Assembly: GCA_903891325.1 (NCBI GenBank)
Contig: CAITEC010000042.1
Span: 31,988-95,987, forward strand
Direction of reading: 5' to 3'
Length of the DNA: 64,000 nt
Source of the DNA: an uncultured Opitutaceae bacterium
GTDB lineage: Bacteria > Verrucomicrobiota > Verrucomicrobiia > Opitutales > Opitutaceae
Shown here: in pieces, positions 50,344-59,310 of the stretch
Position numbering within the stretch: the first letter of the stretch is position 1
How the letters are laid out: every line of letters begins with the position of its first letter
The notes under the pieces: generated by a model
The model's database searches: none
What the model was told of the DNA's origin: nothing
What the model saw: only the letters and a program-made list of their open reading frames with translations
Position numbers and translations under genes: made by a program

Positions 50344-52625
50344 GCGCGGCCACCGGCAGCACTCCCCGGCGCCGCGCGGCGTGGATCGGCCTCCCGCCGC
50401 TCGCAGCCCTGGTCGTCCTCGCCCGCCGGCTCCCGCCGGACGGCCGCGACCACGCCCCGCTCGCGCAGTTTTTCGGCCGGTTTCATCCCTCGGTTGTCCA
50501 CTTTCCGATCGCGCTTCTCCTGCTTGTCGCCCTGGTCGAGGTCGCCGGGGCGACGCGCCGGTGGCGCGCGGTTCGCGGCTCCGCGGGATTTGTGCTCTCG
50601 CTTGCGACCGTGGCGGCCTTCGCGGCGGCCATCCTGGGATGGCTGCTCGCCTGGAGCGGAAGCTACCGCGGCGCGCAGGTCACCGACCACATGTGGTGCG
50701 GGATCTGGCTCTGCGCCGCCTGCCTGGCCTGCCTTGTCCTGCGGCGGCGGGGAGACCGCGGCCCGGGCGCGGCCTATGCGCTTGGGCTTGCGGCCACGGT
50801 CGCGCTCACGGCCGTGACCGGGCACCTCGGGGGACGGCTCACCTATGGGGACAATTACCTGACCCAGTACCTTCCCGCCCGGCCGCGGGCGTGGCTCGGG
50901 CTCCCCCCTGCGCGCCCGCCGGCCGCCCCTGCGGCGCCCGCGTCCGGCTCCGGGCCGTCCGCCGCGGGAACTCCCTTCTATGCGGCGGCGATTGCGCCGA
51001 TCCTGCAGGCGCACTGCACCGTCTGCCACGATGCCAACAAGCAGAAGGGAAAGCTGCGGCTGGATACCTACGAGTGGGTGATGAGCGGGGGCGAGGACGG
51101 GCCCGTGGTGCGGCCGGGCGACCCGGGGCACAGCGATCTTTACCGGCGGATCACGCTCCCGGTCGACGACGACGATTTCATGCCCAGCGACGGCAAGCCG
51201 CCGCTGAAGGCCGCCGAGGTGATGCTGATCGCCCACTGGATAACCACAGGCGCCACGGCGATGCGCCCGGACAATTTTGTGCCGGTCGTGGCCGCTCCGA
51301 AGCCGGCGCCGGCCGCGGCGCCGGATTACCGCCCGCTGCTGGCCAGGGCCGGACAGCTTGCCGATTCGCTGGGCGTGGACTTGCTGCCGCGCTCGCAGGA
51401 GCCGACCGACGGGCTCATCCTCCGGGCGACCAGCGCGCCGGGCCGCTGCGGCAACGCGGCGCTCGCGGCCCTCGCACCGGTGGCCGACCTGATCGTCGAG
51501 GCGGAACTCGCCCGGACTCCCGTGACGGACGCCTGCCTGGGCACGCTCGCGGGCTTCCGCAATCTCCAGGCGCTCGACCTCTCCCATACGGCGATTACGT
51601 CCGCGAACCTGGGTGCGCTGGCCCCGCTGCGCCGGCTTGCCAGGCTGAACCTCACCGACACGGGAATCGACGCGGCGGGACTGGCGAAGCTCCGGGCGAT
51701 GCCCGCGCTCCGGCATGTCTACTATTACCAGACGAAGGCCTTTCCCGCGAAGGGCGGCCACGCCGGGAAGGCGGCCGAGGCGCCGGCTGACCGGGCAAGG
51801 GATGAGTTGCGGCGGATCGCGCGGGACGGCAAGGCGTGGGTGAGGGTGCATGCCGCCGAGGTCCTTGTCGCCTACGGGGAGGGGGACGCCATGAGGGCGA
51901 TCTTTGGGCGTGAGGCGCCGACAGCCGCAGCGTCGCCCTACCGGATCGGGACCTGGCGCATCCTCGCGGCGGCTTCCCGGACGCCGCTCGAGCGCGCGGG
52001 CTGGGTCGCGAGGATCGAGGCGGAGGCCCTCGACCCGACCCCCGACCCGAAGGATCCCAACCGGCGGCTTCGCGCCTTCGAGTCGCTGGGCAAGCTCCGC
52101 GTGCGGGTCGACGGGCCGATGCGGGAATCGACGCGGACCTTCGCGGCGGCGGCCGCCCCGATTGACGCCGCGCTTCCCCTGTGGGTCCTCGCCCTGGCGG
52201 GCGACACCGGGGCCCCGGGGCGGCTGGCCGACCTGCTTTCGTCCGCAGACCCGGTCGCACGGCAGCGGGCAGCCTACGCGCTGCGCTGGGTGGGATCGAC
52301 GGACCCGGCAATCCTGGAAAAGCTCCGGCGGGCGGCGGACTCCGAACCGGCGGGAACCGCGGCAAAGCCCTTCATTGCGAGCGCCGCGCTCCTCCTCGCC
52401 CCCGGGGCGCCGCAGGTGCCGGATTGGAGGGCGTGCCTGGAGACCCTGCCCCCGGGAAGCACCGCGGACGCGGCCTTCGAGGCGGCCCAGGCGCTCATGC
52501 CCTACCGAAACGCCGAGGACCTGCGGCGCATGGAGGCGCTCCTCGGCGATCCGGATGACGCGGTCCGGGTGAGCGCGGCCTGGACAATCCTCTACGCGGA
52601 CGCGCACGGCGCGGCGGGCAAGTGA
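50340..52625 (+). CDS. DUF2231-like membrane protein with c-type cytochrome, LRR-like and HEAT-like parts
   Basis: This 761-residue protein starts at a GTG overlapping the previous stop. The N-terminal 180 residues hold about four helices, beginning FHPSVVHFPIALLLLVALVE (the DUF2231 pattern). Then comes a planctomycete-type cytochrome c with Cys-x-x-Cys-His in AHCTVCHDANKQK and MPSDGKPPL. A leucine-rich-like region follows (FRNLQALDLSHTAITSANL, LRRLARLNLTDTGID), and a C-terminal alpha-rich region with HEAT-like repeats. It closes the four-gene operon and could pass electrons between the membrane and the exported proteins. Confidence 0.8.
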   Translation: MSAATGSTPRRRAAWIGLPPLAALVVLARRLPPDGRDHAPLAQFFGRFHPSVVHFPIALLLLVALVEVAGATRRWRAVRGSAGFVLSLATVAAFAAAILGWLLAWSGSYRGAQVTDHMWCGIWLCAACLACLVLRRRGDRGPGAAYALGLAATVALTAVTGHLGGRLTYGDNYLTQYLPARPRAWLGLPPARPPAAPAAPASGSGPSAAGTPFYAAAIAPILQAHCTVCHDANKQKGKLRLDTYEWVMSGGEDGPVVRPGDPGHSDLYRRITLPVDDDDFMPSDGKPPLKAAEVMLIAHWITTGATAMRPDNFVPVVAAPKPAPAAAPDYRPLLARAGQLADSLGVDLLPRSQEPTDGLILRATSAPGRCGNAALAALAPVADLIVEAELARTPVTDACLGTLAGFRNLQALDLSHTAITSANLGALAPLRRLARLNLTDTGIDAAGLAKLRAMPALRHVYYYQTKAFPAKGGHAGKAAEAPADRARDELRRIARDGKAWVRVHAAEVLVAYGEGDAMRAIFGREAPTAAASPYRIGTWRILAAASRTPLERAGWVARIEAEALDPTPDPKDPNRRLRAFESLGKLRVRVDGPMRESTRTFAAAAAPIDAALPLWVLALAGDTGAPGRLADLLSSADPVARQRAAYALRWVGSTDPAILEKLRRAADSEPAGTAAKPFIASAALLLAPGAPQVPDWRACLETLPPGSTADAAFEAAQALMPYRNAEDLRRMEALLGDPDDAVRVSAAWTILYADAHGAAGK

Positions 52626-52674
52626 CGTATTGTTTCGATGGCGCGACGAAATTCGATCTTCATCCGTGTCCGAA

Positions 52675-52748
52675 GGTGGAGCGCGATCTCCGAGCGCGCT
52701 TGTCCGGCAACTGAGTCAAGCAAGCGCGCTCGGAGATCGCGTTCCACC
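52675..52748. repeat. 28-bp inverted repeat, GGTGGAGCGCGATCTCC family
   Basis: The left arm at 52675-52702 and the right arm at 52721-52748 are reverse complements with one mismatch, around an 18-base loop. The arm runs GGTGGAGCGCGATCTCC then GAGCGCGCTTG. Single arms occur at 28464-28489 and 61848-61873. It fills the 140-bp gap between the cytochrome operon and the sialidase-like gene and may act as a terminator or REP-type element. Its last base is 18 bp before that gene's ATG. Confidence 0.8.
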
Positions 52749-52765
52749 CCCAATCGTCAAAGCCA

Positions 52766-53908
52766 ATGAAAAACCTGCTGCCTTCCCTCGCCCTGCTCGC
52801 CCTCCTCCCCCGGCTCGCGGCCGCGCCGGAGAACCGGATCGTGTGGAACGTCAATGCATCCCCCGAGCACCAGCGCAACACGGAGGGGGCGTTCATCACG
52901 CTGAAATCCGGCCGGATCGCCCTTTACTATTCCCAGTTCGAGAGCGGAAAGGAGGACTACAGCCGGGGAAGCGTCGCGGAGGTCCACTCGGACGACCAGG
53001 GGCTTTCGTGGAGCAGCCCGAGGGTGGTCTTCCCCCACGGCGACTTCCTGAACGCGGGGAGCGTCTCGCTCCTGCGGCTGGCCGACGGGCGGATCGCAAT
53101 CCTCTATGCGGTCAAGAGGAGCAATCTCGACTGCCGGCCCCTCATCCGGTTCTCCGACGATGAGACGGCGACCTGGTCGGAGCCGCGCAACATCATCGAC
53201 GCGCCCGGGTACTTCGTCGTCAACAACGACCGGCTGATCCAGACGCGGAGCGGCCGGCTCATCGTGCCCGCCGCCTTTCACCGGGCGCTCGTCCCGGTCG
53301 ACCGGGGCGCGACGACCGTGGACAGCCGCGCGATCACGCTCTGGTACCTTTCCGACGACGCGGGACGGACCTGGCGGCAGTCCGAGACCTGGTGGTCGAT
53401 CCCGGTGCGCAGCGAGTCCGGCCTGCAGGAACCCGGCGTGGTCGAGCTGGCCGACGGCACCCTCTTTTCCTGGGCGCGCACCGACCGGGGCTGCGAATAC
53501 GCATTTCGCTCGACCGACGGCGGGACGACGTGGAGCGCGCCGGTACCCACCGACCTGAAGTCCCCGCTCTCCCCGGCGAGCATCAAGCGCCTGCCCGGCT
53601 CGGACGCGCTCCTGGCGATCTACGACGACCACTCCGGCCGGTTCCCCTTCGATCCCTCCCGGCGGGCGCCCCTGGTGGCGGCGGTGTCTCGCGACGGCGG
53701 CCGGACGTGGGGGCTGCAGCGCGTCCTTGAGGGAGCCACCATGAACTGGTATTGCTACACCTCGATCCACTTCACCGGCGGGCATGCCCTGCTTGCCTAC
53801 TGGGTGAAGGACGACAAGCTGACGCCCGAGACCATCGCGAAGGGCCGGATGGGCCGGCTGCGGATCCGCCGCGTCGATCCCTCCTGGTTCCTTCAAACCG
53901 AAAAATGA
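52766..53908 (+). CDS. Secreted sialidase-like (BNR/Asp-box) protein
   Basis: This 380-residue protein has a signal peptide (MKNLLPSLALLALLPRLAAA) and a six-bladed sialidase-type propeller with four Asp boxes: SDDQGLSW, SDDAGRTW, STDGGTTW and SRDGGRTW. Conserved arginines for sialic acid are not clear. Family relatives include sialidases, 2-keto-3-deoxy-sugar hydrolases and non-enzymatic binders, so activity is uncertain. Unexpectedly its stop overlaps the start of an acyl carrier protein gene by four bases (ATGA), making it the first gene of a biosynthetic-looking run. Confidence 0.82.
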   Translation: MKNLLPSLALLALLPRLAAAPENRIVWNVNASPEHQRNTEGAFITLKSGRIALYYSQFESGKEDYSRGSVAEVHSDDQGLSWSSPRVVFPHGDFLNAGSVSLLRLADGRIAILYAVKRSNLDCRPLIRFSDDETATWSEPRNIIDAPGYFVVNNDRLIQTRSGRLIVPAAFHRALVPVDRGATTVDSRAITLWYLSDDAGRTWRQSETWWSIPVRSESGLQEPGVVELADGTLFSWARTDRGCEYAFRSTDGGTTWSAPVPTDLKSPLSPASIKRLPGSDALLAIYDDHSGRFPFDPSRRAPLVAAVSRDGGRTWGLQRVLEGATMNWYCYTSIHFTGGHALLAYWVKDDKLTPETIAKGRMGRLRIRRVDPSWFLQTEK

Positions 53909-54153
53909 ATAAAGACCAGACAATCGAGGAGGTGATCGCGATCCTCCGGCAGGTTAACGACGGCAATCCGGCGGCCATCGGCCCCGGGACGCTCATCCTG
54001 ACCGAGCTCGACCTCGATTCGCTGAAGATGATCGAGCTCATGGACGCCCTGAAGGCGAAGTACGGGGTCGATTTTTCCGCACCGCCCCGGACGCTGGGCG
54101 AGCTGCGCTCCCCCGAGACGATCGCCGCCGCGCTTCTCCGCGCGCGCGGCTGA
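53905..54153 (+). CDS. Acyl/peptidyl carrier protein
   Basis: This 82-residue acidic protein is a stand-alone carrier. Ser39 in LDLDSLKMIELMDAL is the site for the phosphopantetheine arm, and the following helix has the usual Met-Glu-Leu pattern. It is not a fatty-acid ACP by context, since no fab genes are nearby; instead an adenylating ligase starts six bases later. That suggests loading with an amino or aryl acid. The ATG overlaps the sialidase-like stop, so translation is coupled. Confidence 0.88.
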   Translation: MNKDQTIEEVIAILRQVNDGNPAAIGPGTLILTELDLDSLKMIELMDALKAKYGVDFSAPPRTLGELRSPETIAAALLRARG

Positions 54154-54159
54154 CAATCC

Positions 54160-55434
54160 GTGGATCTGGAAGAGAGTCATCCCGGGCTTGCCGCGCAGCT
54201 TCGCTTTGTCGTCGCGGAGAGCCCCTATTACCGCAGCCGCGGCGCGGACCCCCGCGACCTCGCGACCTTCCCCGTCCTCACCAAGGCGATGGTGCGCGGC
54301 GGCACGCGGGAAATGCTCACGTCGAGGACGGAGGCGGAGCGCGACGCGCTGGCCGCCGAGCTCCTGCGCACGGACCTGTCCGCCGAGCGGAACCGCGCCG
54401 GCGAGTTCCGGTTCGGCGCGGATGTGGTCATCGACCAGACGACGGGCACCTCGGGGATCCCCGCGCGATTCCCGAAGACGGGCGCCGAGCGGACCGAGCT
54501 GGCGCTGGCCACGTTCATGCGGCGGCGGGGCTTCGATCCCGGGCTCCGGCCCGCCGAGTTCGTCCCGCTCCTCCACCACCGGTGGGACCAGAGCTTCGAT
54601 TTCGACATCTGGAGCCGGTCCGTGGACGACCTGCGGCGGATGTACGCCTGGCTGGCGGGGAAGCGCGCCCGTTGGATCCACATGCCCGCCGTCCTGATCG
54701 CGCGGCACGCGGCGGCACTGGAGGAGGCGGGAATCGCCGACCCGGTTCCCAGCCTCAAATTCATCGAGTCGACCGGCTCGCGGCTCACCCCGGAGGCGGT
54801 CGCCGCGGCGCGGCGCGTCTTCCATGCCGGGACGGTCAACCAATACGGGACAATTGAGATGTGGGTGATCGGCTACGCGGCCGGGACGGGCCCCTTCGCG
54901 ATCAACGACGCCGCCGTCCATGTGGAGCTGGTCGACGACGACGAGCGGCCGATCGACGCGCCGGGGATCGAGGGGGACGTCGTGGTGACCAGCCTCGTCC
55001 TGCGGCTGCTGCCGCTTGTCCGGTACCGGACGGGAGACCGCGGCGCCTGGGTGGACGAGCCCGGCGCCGGGGGCGGTCCGGCCCGCCGGCTGGCGCTCGC
55101 CGAGGAACGCGACGTCAACAAGCTCACCATCGACGGCCGGCGGATCTCCGGGACGGAGGCATTCCGGCCGATCCTGAGGAGGGTCTACGCGCGGGTCGGC
55201 TACGCAGGAGTCGAGGCCGTGCAGATCACGCAGGTCGGGCCGGAGACGATCCGCCTTTCGCTGAACCGCTCACCGCAGGCCGGGGACATCTGCAGGGCCT
55301 TCCACGAGGAGTGCCTGAAGCTGCGCGCCGGGATCGCGGTTGAGTTCGACCTGCGCGAGGCGGACGACCGGTCCTTCCTGGACCGGAAGGGAAACCTCTT
55401 TGTCAACCGCTGGGGCTCCCCCGGAAAGCCGTGA
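54160..55434 (+). CDS. AMP-forming acyl ligase, phenylacetate-CoA ligase/CapK-like
   Basis: This 424-residue adenylating enzyme shows the phosphate loop as QTTGTSGIPARFPKT, the ESTGSRLTPEA strand, NQYGTIEMW (the YG-TE motif that binds AMP) and VRYRTGDRGAW. The final domain (NKLTIDGRRISGTEAF) is the small mobile domain. It fits the PaaK/CapK branch of the ANL superfamily. Lying directly after a carrier protein gene, it probably activates an acid and loads it onto that carrier. The start is a GTG at 54160. It overlaps the next gene by four bases. Confidence 0.8.
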   Translation: MDLEESHPGLAAQLRFVVAESPYYRSRGADPRDLATFPVLTKAMVRGGTREMLTSRTEAERDALAAELLRTDLSAERNRAGEFRFGADVVIDQTTGTSGIPARFPKTGAERTELALATFMRRRGFDPGLRPAEFVPLLHHRWDQSFDFDIWSRSVDDLRRMYAWLAGKRARWIHMPAVLIARHAAALEEAGIADPVPSLKFIESTGSRLTPEAVAAARRVFHAGTVNQYGTIEMWVIGYAAGTGPFAINDAAVHVELVDDDERPIDAPGIEGDVVVTSLVLRLLPLVRYRTGDRGAWVDEPGAGGGPARRLALAEERDVNKLTIDGRRISGTEAFRPILRRVYARVGYAGVEAVQITQVGPETIRLSLNRSPQAGDICRAFHEECLKLRAGIAVEFDLREADDRSFLDRKGNLFVNRWGSPGKP

Positions 55435-56588
55435 ATCCGCTCTCCCACCTGGGCGCCTACGCGCACCTGCTCCGTTCCCGCATCCCGGGCGCGCGCGGCC
55501 CGGCGGGGGCCGCGTCGATCCGCCTGCCTTTCAACGGGAGCCCGACAGTGGCCACCTTCCTGCACACCGGCTTTTTCCTGGGGATTTTGACCGCGGACGG
55601 GCCCTGCGACGGGCTCCTCAACATCTACCTCCAGCTCAGTGCGCCGCGCCGGCGGACGGATTTCGTGAATGTGCTGCCCCTGCGCTTCCTCCCGACGATC
55701 CCCCCGGACCTCCTCGGGCTCACCGAGTCGAGGGACTGGTCGGCGGCGGAGATCGCCCGGATCGGGAAGGGGGGCCTCGCCGGCGAGGTGATCGGCGCGA
55801 TGCGCGGGGGCGAGTTCCTGTACGCGAACATCGACTACTTTTACCTGCCCGGTTCCGCGTTTTACGCCCGGCGCCACTTTCGCCAGTCGGCGCTGGTCGT
55901 CGGATTCGACGCGGGGGCGGGGGAGTTCACGATCGCCTGCTACCTGAAGAGCGGGCTCTTCGGGCTGGCGCGGATGCCGTGGCGCCTCCTGGGCGAGGCC
56001 TTCCACTCGCCGCTCGGCCGCGCTCGCTGCTCGGAGGCCTCGAAGGCGGACCGGCTCAACGGGATCAGGCGACCGGCGGTCGCCGGGCCGCACGCCGGCC
56101 TGGACCTGGACGCGATCAGGTGGCAGCTCGCCGACTATCTGAACGCGACCAACGAGGCGCCGCGGCGGATGGCGAACGGGGCGATCCGCGAATGGTGCGC
56201 CCGCCACGACACGTCCACGGCGGCCGACACCTATTATGGGAGCGGGATCCACGAGGGCCTGATCGCGACGCTGAACGCGACCGATCCAGCCGCGCCCGGG
56301 ACGTTCGACTTCCGGATCACCCGGCTGGTCTGGGAGCACAAGAAGATGATGACCCTGCGCCTGCGCCGGCTTTCGGAAACCGGGGCGATCGCAATCCCCG
56401 GCCTGGACGCCCGCTGGGCCGAGGTGGAGCAGGCGGCCTGGTCGCTGCACTTCACGCTCGTGCGCTCCGCCTCGAAGCGGGAGCGGATCGACAGGGAATC
56501 TGTCGTCCGCTCGGTGAACGACATGGCCGCGCTCGAACGGACCATTCTCGGGGAGGTGCTGGAATCTTTGCAGAAACCTGAGACCTGA
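55431..56588 (+). CDS. Unrecognised protein, possible carrier-dependent acyltransferase
   Basis: This 385-residue protein is not recognised with certainty. The region around residues 120-185, with YANIDYFYLPGSAFY, ARRHFRQSALVVGFD and FTIACYLKSGLF, recalls uncharacterised proteins beside nonribosomal peptide and butirosin-type (BtrH) genes. There the pattern 'Y-Y-P, H-F-H, V-G-Y-D' precedes a papain-like fold. No signal peptide or membrane segment is seen. It overlaps the ligase gene by four bases, so it should handle the acyl carrier product. Its last residues, LQKPET, are encoded by a heptamer repeat. A transfer role is inferred from context only. Confidence 0.55.
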   Translation: MNPLSHLGAYAHLLRSRIPGARGPAGAASIRLPFNGSPTVATFLHTGFFLGILTADGPCDGLLNIYLQLSAPRRRTDFVNVLPLRFLPTIPPDLLGLTESRDWSAAEIARIGKGGLAGEVIGAMRGGEFLYANIDYFYLPGSAFYARRHFRQSALVVGFDAGAGEFTIACYLKSGLFGLARMPWRLLGEAFHSPLGRARCSEASKADRLNGIRRPAVAGPHAGLDLDAIRWQLADYLNATNEAPRRMANGAIREWCARHDTSTAADTYYGSGIHEGLIATLNATDPAAPGTFDFRITRLVWEHKKMMTLRLRRLSETGAIAIPGLDARWAEVEQAAWSLHFTLVRSASKRERIDRESVVRSVNDMAALERTILGEVLESLQKPET

Positions 56589-56597
56589 AACCTGAAA
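56571..56597. repeat. Heptamer repeat arm at a gene end
   Basis: CAGAAA, CCTGAGA, CCTGAAA and CCTGAAA units occupy 56571-56597, overlapping the last codons and stop of the preceding gene. It is a single left arm of the element complete at 38291-38409. It lies between convergent genes, eight bases before the fdhA stop. Confidence 0.78.
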
Positions 56598-56604
56598 ATC
56601 CGGA

Positions 56605-59310
56605 TCAGCCCAGCGCGGGTTCGGCGACGCCGATTTTTTCTATCGCCACCGCCGTCACCTTGTATTCCGGGGTCTTCGTGTACCGGTCGCGATGGGAGGT
56701 GGTGATCTGGTTGAGGAAGACGCGGGTGTTGTGGAAGGTCGTGTAGACCTCGCCGGGCTTGATCGTGTCGGTGATCCGGACGTGGAGCTCCGCGGAGCCC
56801 TGCTTGCTCCTGAGCCGGACGAGCTCGCCCTCGGCCAGCCCAAGCCGGTTCGCGTCGGGCGCGGAGACCTGGAGGAAATCGGTCGGGTGAAGCGAGTCGT
56901 TGGGCGTGCGCGAGGTCTGGGTGGCGGCGTTGTACTGGTACAGGTTCCGACCGGTGATCAGGATCAGCGGGAACTCGGCGCTCCTCAGCTCCGGGGGCGG
57001 CACGAACTCGATCCGGCGAAGCGCCGTGGTCTTCCCGTGCGTGAAGGCGTCCACGTGCAGGATCGGCGTGCCCGGGTCGTTCTCGTCGAGGCAGGGCCAC
57101 TGGAGCCCCCCGAGCTTGTCGAGCCGGGCGTAGCTGATCCCCGCGCCCTCCGGCCAGAGGGAGCGCACCTCGTCCCAGATCTGCTCGGCGGAGCGGTAGC
57201 CGAACTCGGCGCCCTTTCCCATGGCGCGGGCCACGTCGCAGAGCGGCTCCCAGTCGTTGCGCGCCTCGCCCTGCGGGGCGGCGGCGCCGCGCACGCGCTG
57301 GAGCCTGCGCTCGCCGTTCATGAACGTGCCGTCCTTCTCGAAGGAGGCTGCGGCCGGAAGGAAGATGTGCCCGAACTCCCGGGCGGCCGCGTTCATGAAG
57401 AGGTCCTGGACGATCACCAGGTCGAGCTCCTTCATCGCGCGCCGCGTCTCGTGGGTGTTGGGATTGGTCATCACGATGTCGTAGCCGATCGCCCACATGA
57501 CCTTCAGCTTCCCGGCCAGCGCGGACTCGAGCATCTCGATCATGTTCAGCCCCGGGTTCCGGGGGATGGGACCGTGCCACGCCGCCTCGAACTGGTCGCG
57601 GACCTTCTCGATCGGCACGTAGCCGGCCATCAGCTTCGGCTCGCAGCCCATGTGCGGCGCGCCCTGCACGTTGTTCTGCCCGCGGAGCGGGTTGATCCCG
57701 GTGCCCGGCTTGCCGATGTTGCCGGTGAGCAGCGCGAGGTTCACCAGGGCCATGATCCCCTCCGTGCCCTGGATGTGCTCGGTCATGCCCAGCCCGTGGA
57801 CGCTCAGCGAGGGCTTGGCCGTCGCGTAGAGGCGGGCGGCCTGCCGGATCTTCGCGGCCGGGACCCCGCAGATCGCCTCGGCCTTCTCGGGCGAAAAATC
57901 GCGGACAAAGTCGCGGTACTCCGCGTACTCGGTGATGCGCGTGCGCAGGAACTCCTCATCCACCAGCCCTTCCTCGACAATCGCCGCGCCCATGGCGTTG
58001 AAGAGCACGACGTTTGTGCCGGCCTTGAGCTGGAGGTGGAGCGTGGCGTACTGCGTGAGCTCGATCTCGCGCGGATCCACGACGATCAGGGCGGCCCCGT
58101 GCAGGGCGGCCTGCTTGATCCGCGCCCCGGTGACCGGGTGCCCCTCGGTCGGGTTGGCCCCGCACACGAGGATCGTCTTCGCCAGCTCGATCTCGTCGAG
58201 GGAGTTGGTGGCGGCGCCGGTGCCCAGGGTCATCTTCATCGCGGCGGCGGTCGGCGAGTGGCAGACCCGCGCGCAGCAGTCGATGTTGTTCGTGCCCAGG
58301 ACGACGCGCGCGAATTTCTGGGCGACGTAGTTCTCCTCGTTGGTGCCGCGGGCGGAGCTGAGGATGCCGATGCTGTCCGGGCCGTGGCGCGCGGCGGTCT
58401 CCGCCAGGCGGGTGGCGATGGTCGCGATCGCCTCATCCCAGCTGACGCGCTGCCACTCCCCGTTGCGCCGGACCATCGGCGAGGTGACGCGCTCCTTCGC
58501 ATAGACGTAGTCAAAGGCGTAGCGGCCCTTCACGCAGGTGTGCCCGTGGTTGCTGGGTCCGCCGGGAGAGGGCCGGATCGTCGTGATCTGGCCCTCGCGC
58601 GTGCCGACGTCCACCTCGCAGCCGGTCCCGCAGTACGAGCAGATGGTCTTTGTCCAGGTGTCGGGCATGCCCCGGGCCAGGACGGTGATGTCCTCGAGGG
58701 CGCCGGATGGGCAGGTGTCCACGCAGGCTCCGCAGCTCACGCAGCCGCCGTCGAGCAGGGTCTCGCCGCGCACCGGGAGGATGCGGGTCTCCCCGCCGCG
58801 GTTCCACGCCTTCCACACGAACTGCCCCTGGACCTCCTCGCAGATCCGCACGCAGCGGTAGCAGGTGACGCACTGCGACATGTCGACATTGATGTAGGGG
58901 TGCGTGACGTCCCTCATGTACGGCTCCCCGGGGCGGGACCTCGCCCGCGTGCCGCCCGCCGTCACTCCGTACTCGCGCAGGTAGCGGTGGAATTCCTTCC
59001 CGGGAAACTCCTCGACGGCCTCCGCCGGGTAGTCGGCGGCCAGCAGGCCGAGCAGGGTCTTGCGCACGCCGCGGACCTCCGGGGAGTCGGTCTGGATCTC
59101 CATGCCGTCGCGCAGCGGCGTGTTGCAGGCGGTCGCCAGCGCGCTCATCCCCTTGACCTCCACGGTGCAAAGCCGGCACGAGCCGTAGGGCTTGATCCGG
59201 TCGTCGTTGCACAGGGTGGGGACCGTTATCCCCGCGATGCGGAGCGCCTGGTTGATCGTGAGCCCTTCCGGGTAGCTGCCCGGCGTGCCGTTGATGATTA
59301 CTTGAAGCAT
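56605..59310 (-). CDS. fdhA: NAD-linked formate dehydrogenase, catalytic subunit
   Basis: This 901-residue molybdo- or tungsto-enzyme oxidises formate to CO2. From the N-terminus there is a NuoG-like 2Fe-2S domain (CNDDRIKPYGSCRLCTVEV), a His-Cys site, a two-cluster ferredoxin (CVTCYRCVRICEEV and CVSCGACVDTCPSGA), a 4Fe-4S motif (CSYCGTGCEVDV), then the catalytic domain. The metal ligand is Cys350 in CCARVCHSPT, coded by TGC, so no selenocysteine is used. The C-terminal guanine-dinucleotide domain is complete. Its start overlaps the fdhB gene by 13 bases. FdhD at 22660 is its probable maturation factor. Confidence 0.94.
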   Translation of the reverse strand: MLQVIINGTPGSYPEGLTINQALRIAGITVPTLCNDDRIKPYGSCRLCTVEVKGMSALATACNTPLRDGMEIQTDSPEVRGVRKTLLGLLAADYPAEAVEEFPGKEFHRYLREYGVTAGGTRARSRPGEPYMRDVTHPYINVDMSQCVTCYRCVRICEEVQGQFVWKAWNRGGETRILPVRGETLLDGGCVSCGACVDTCPSGALEDITVLARGMPDTWTKTICSYCGTGCEVDVGTREGQITTIRPSPGGPSNHGHTCVKGRYAFDYVYAKERVTSPMVRRNGEWQRVSWDEAIATIATRLAETAARHGPDSIGILSSARGTNEENYVAQKFARVVLGTNNIDCCARVCHSPTAAAMKMTLGTGAATNSLDEIELAKTILVCGANPTEGHPVTGARIKQAALHGAALIVVDPREIELTQYATLHLQLKAGTNVVLFNAMGAAIVEEGLVDEEFLRTRITEYAEYRDFVRDFSPEKAEAICGVPAAKIRQAARLYATAKPSLSVHGLGMTEHIQGTEGIMALVNLALLTGNIGKPGTGINPLRGQNNVQGAPHMGCEPKLMAGYVPIEKVRDQFEAAWHGPIPRNPGLNMIEMLESALAGKLKVMWAIGYDIVMTNPNTHETRRAMKELDLVIVQDLFMNAAAREFGHIFLPAAASFEKDGTFMNGERRLQRVRGAAAPQGEARNDWEPLCDVARAMGKGAEFGYRSAEQIWDEVRSLWPEGAGISYARLDKLGGLQWPCLDENDPGTPILHVDAFTHGKTTALRRIEFVPPPELRSAEFPLILITGRNLYQYNAATQTSRTPNDSLHPTDFLQVSAPDANRLGLAEGELVRLRSKQGSAELHVRITDTIKPGEVYTTFHNTRVFLNQITTSHRDRYTKTPEYKVTAVAIEKIGVAEPALG

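Noticed and set aside
50142-52607. 821-codon open frame antisense to the DUF2231/cytochrome gene
   Set aside because: Composition is Arg/Gly/Pro-rich with no domain pattern, and the plus strand carries the heme motif and coupled starts.
53905-54153. Fatty-acid acyl carrier protein AcpP
   Set aside because: No fab genes are adjacent and the gene is coupled to a sialidase-like gene and an adenylating ligase.
58261-58263. Selenocysteine site in formate dehydrogenase
   Set aside because: The catalytic codon on the minus strand is TGC (Cys350), not TGA.
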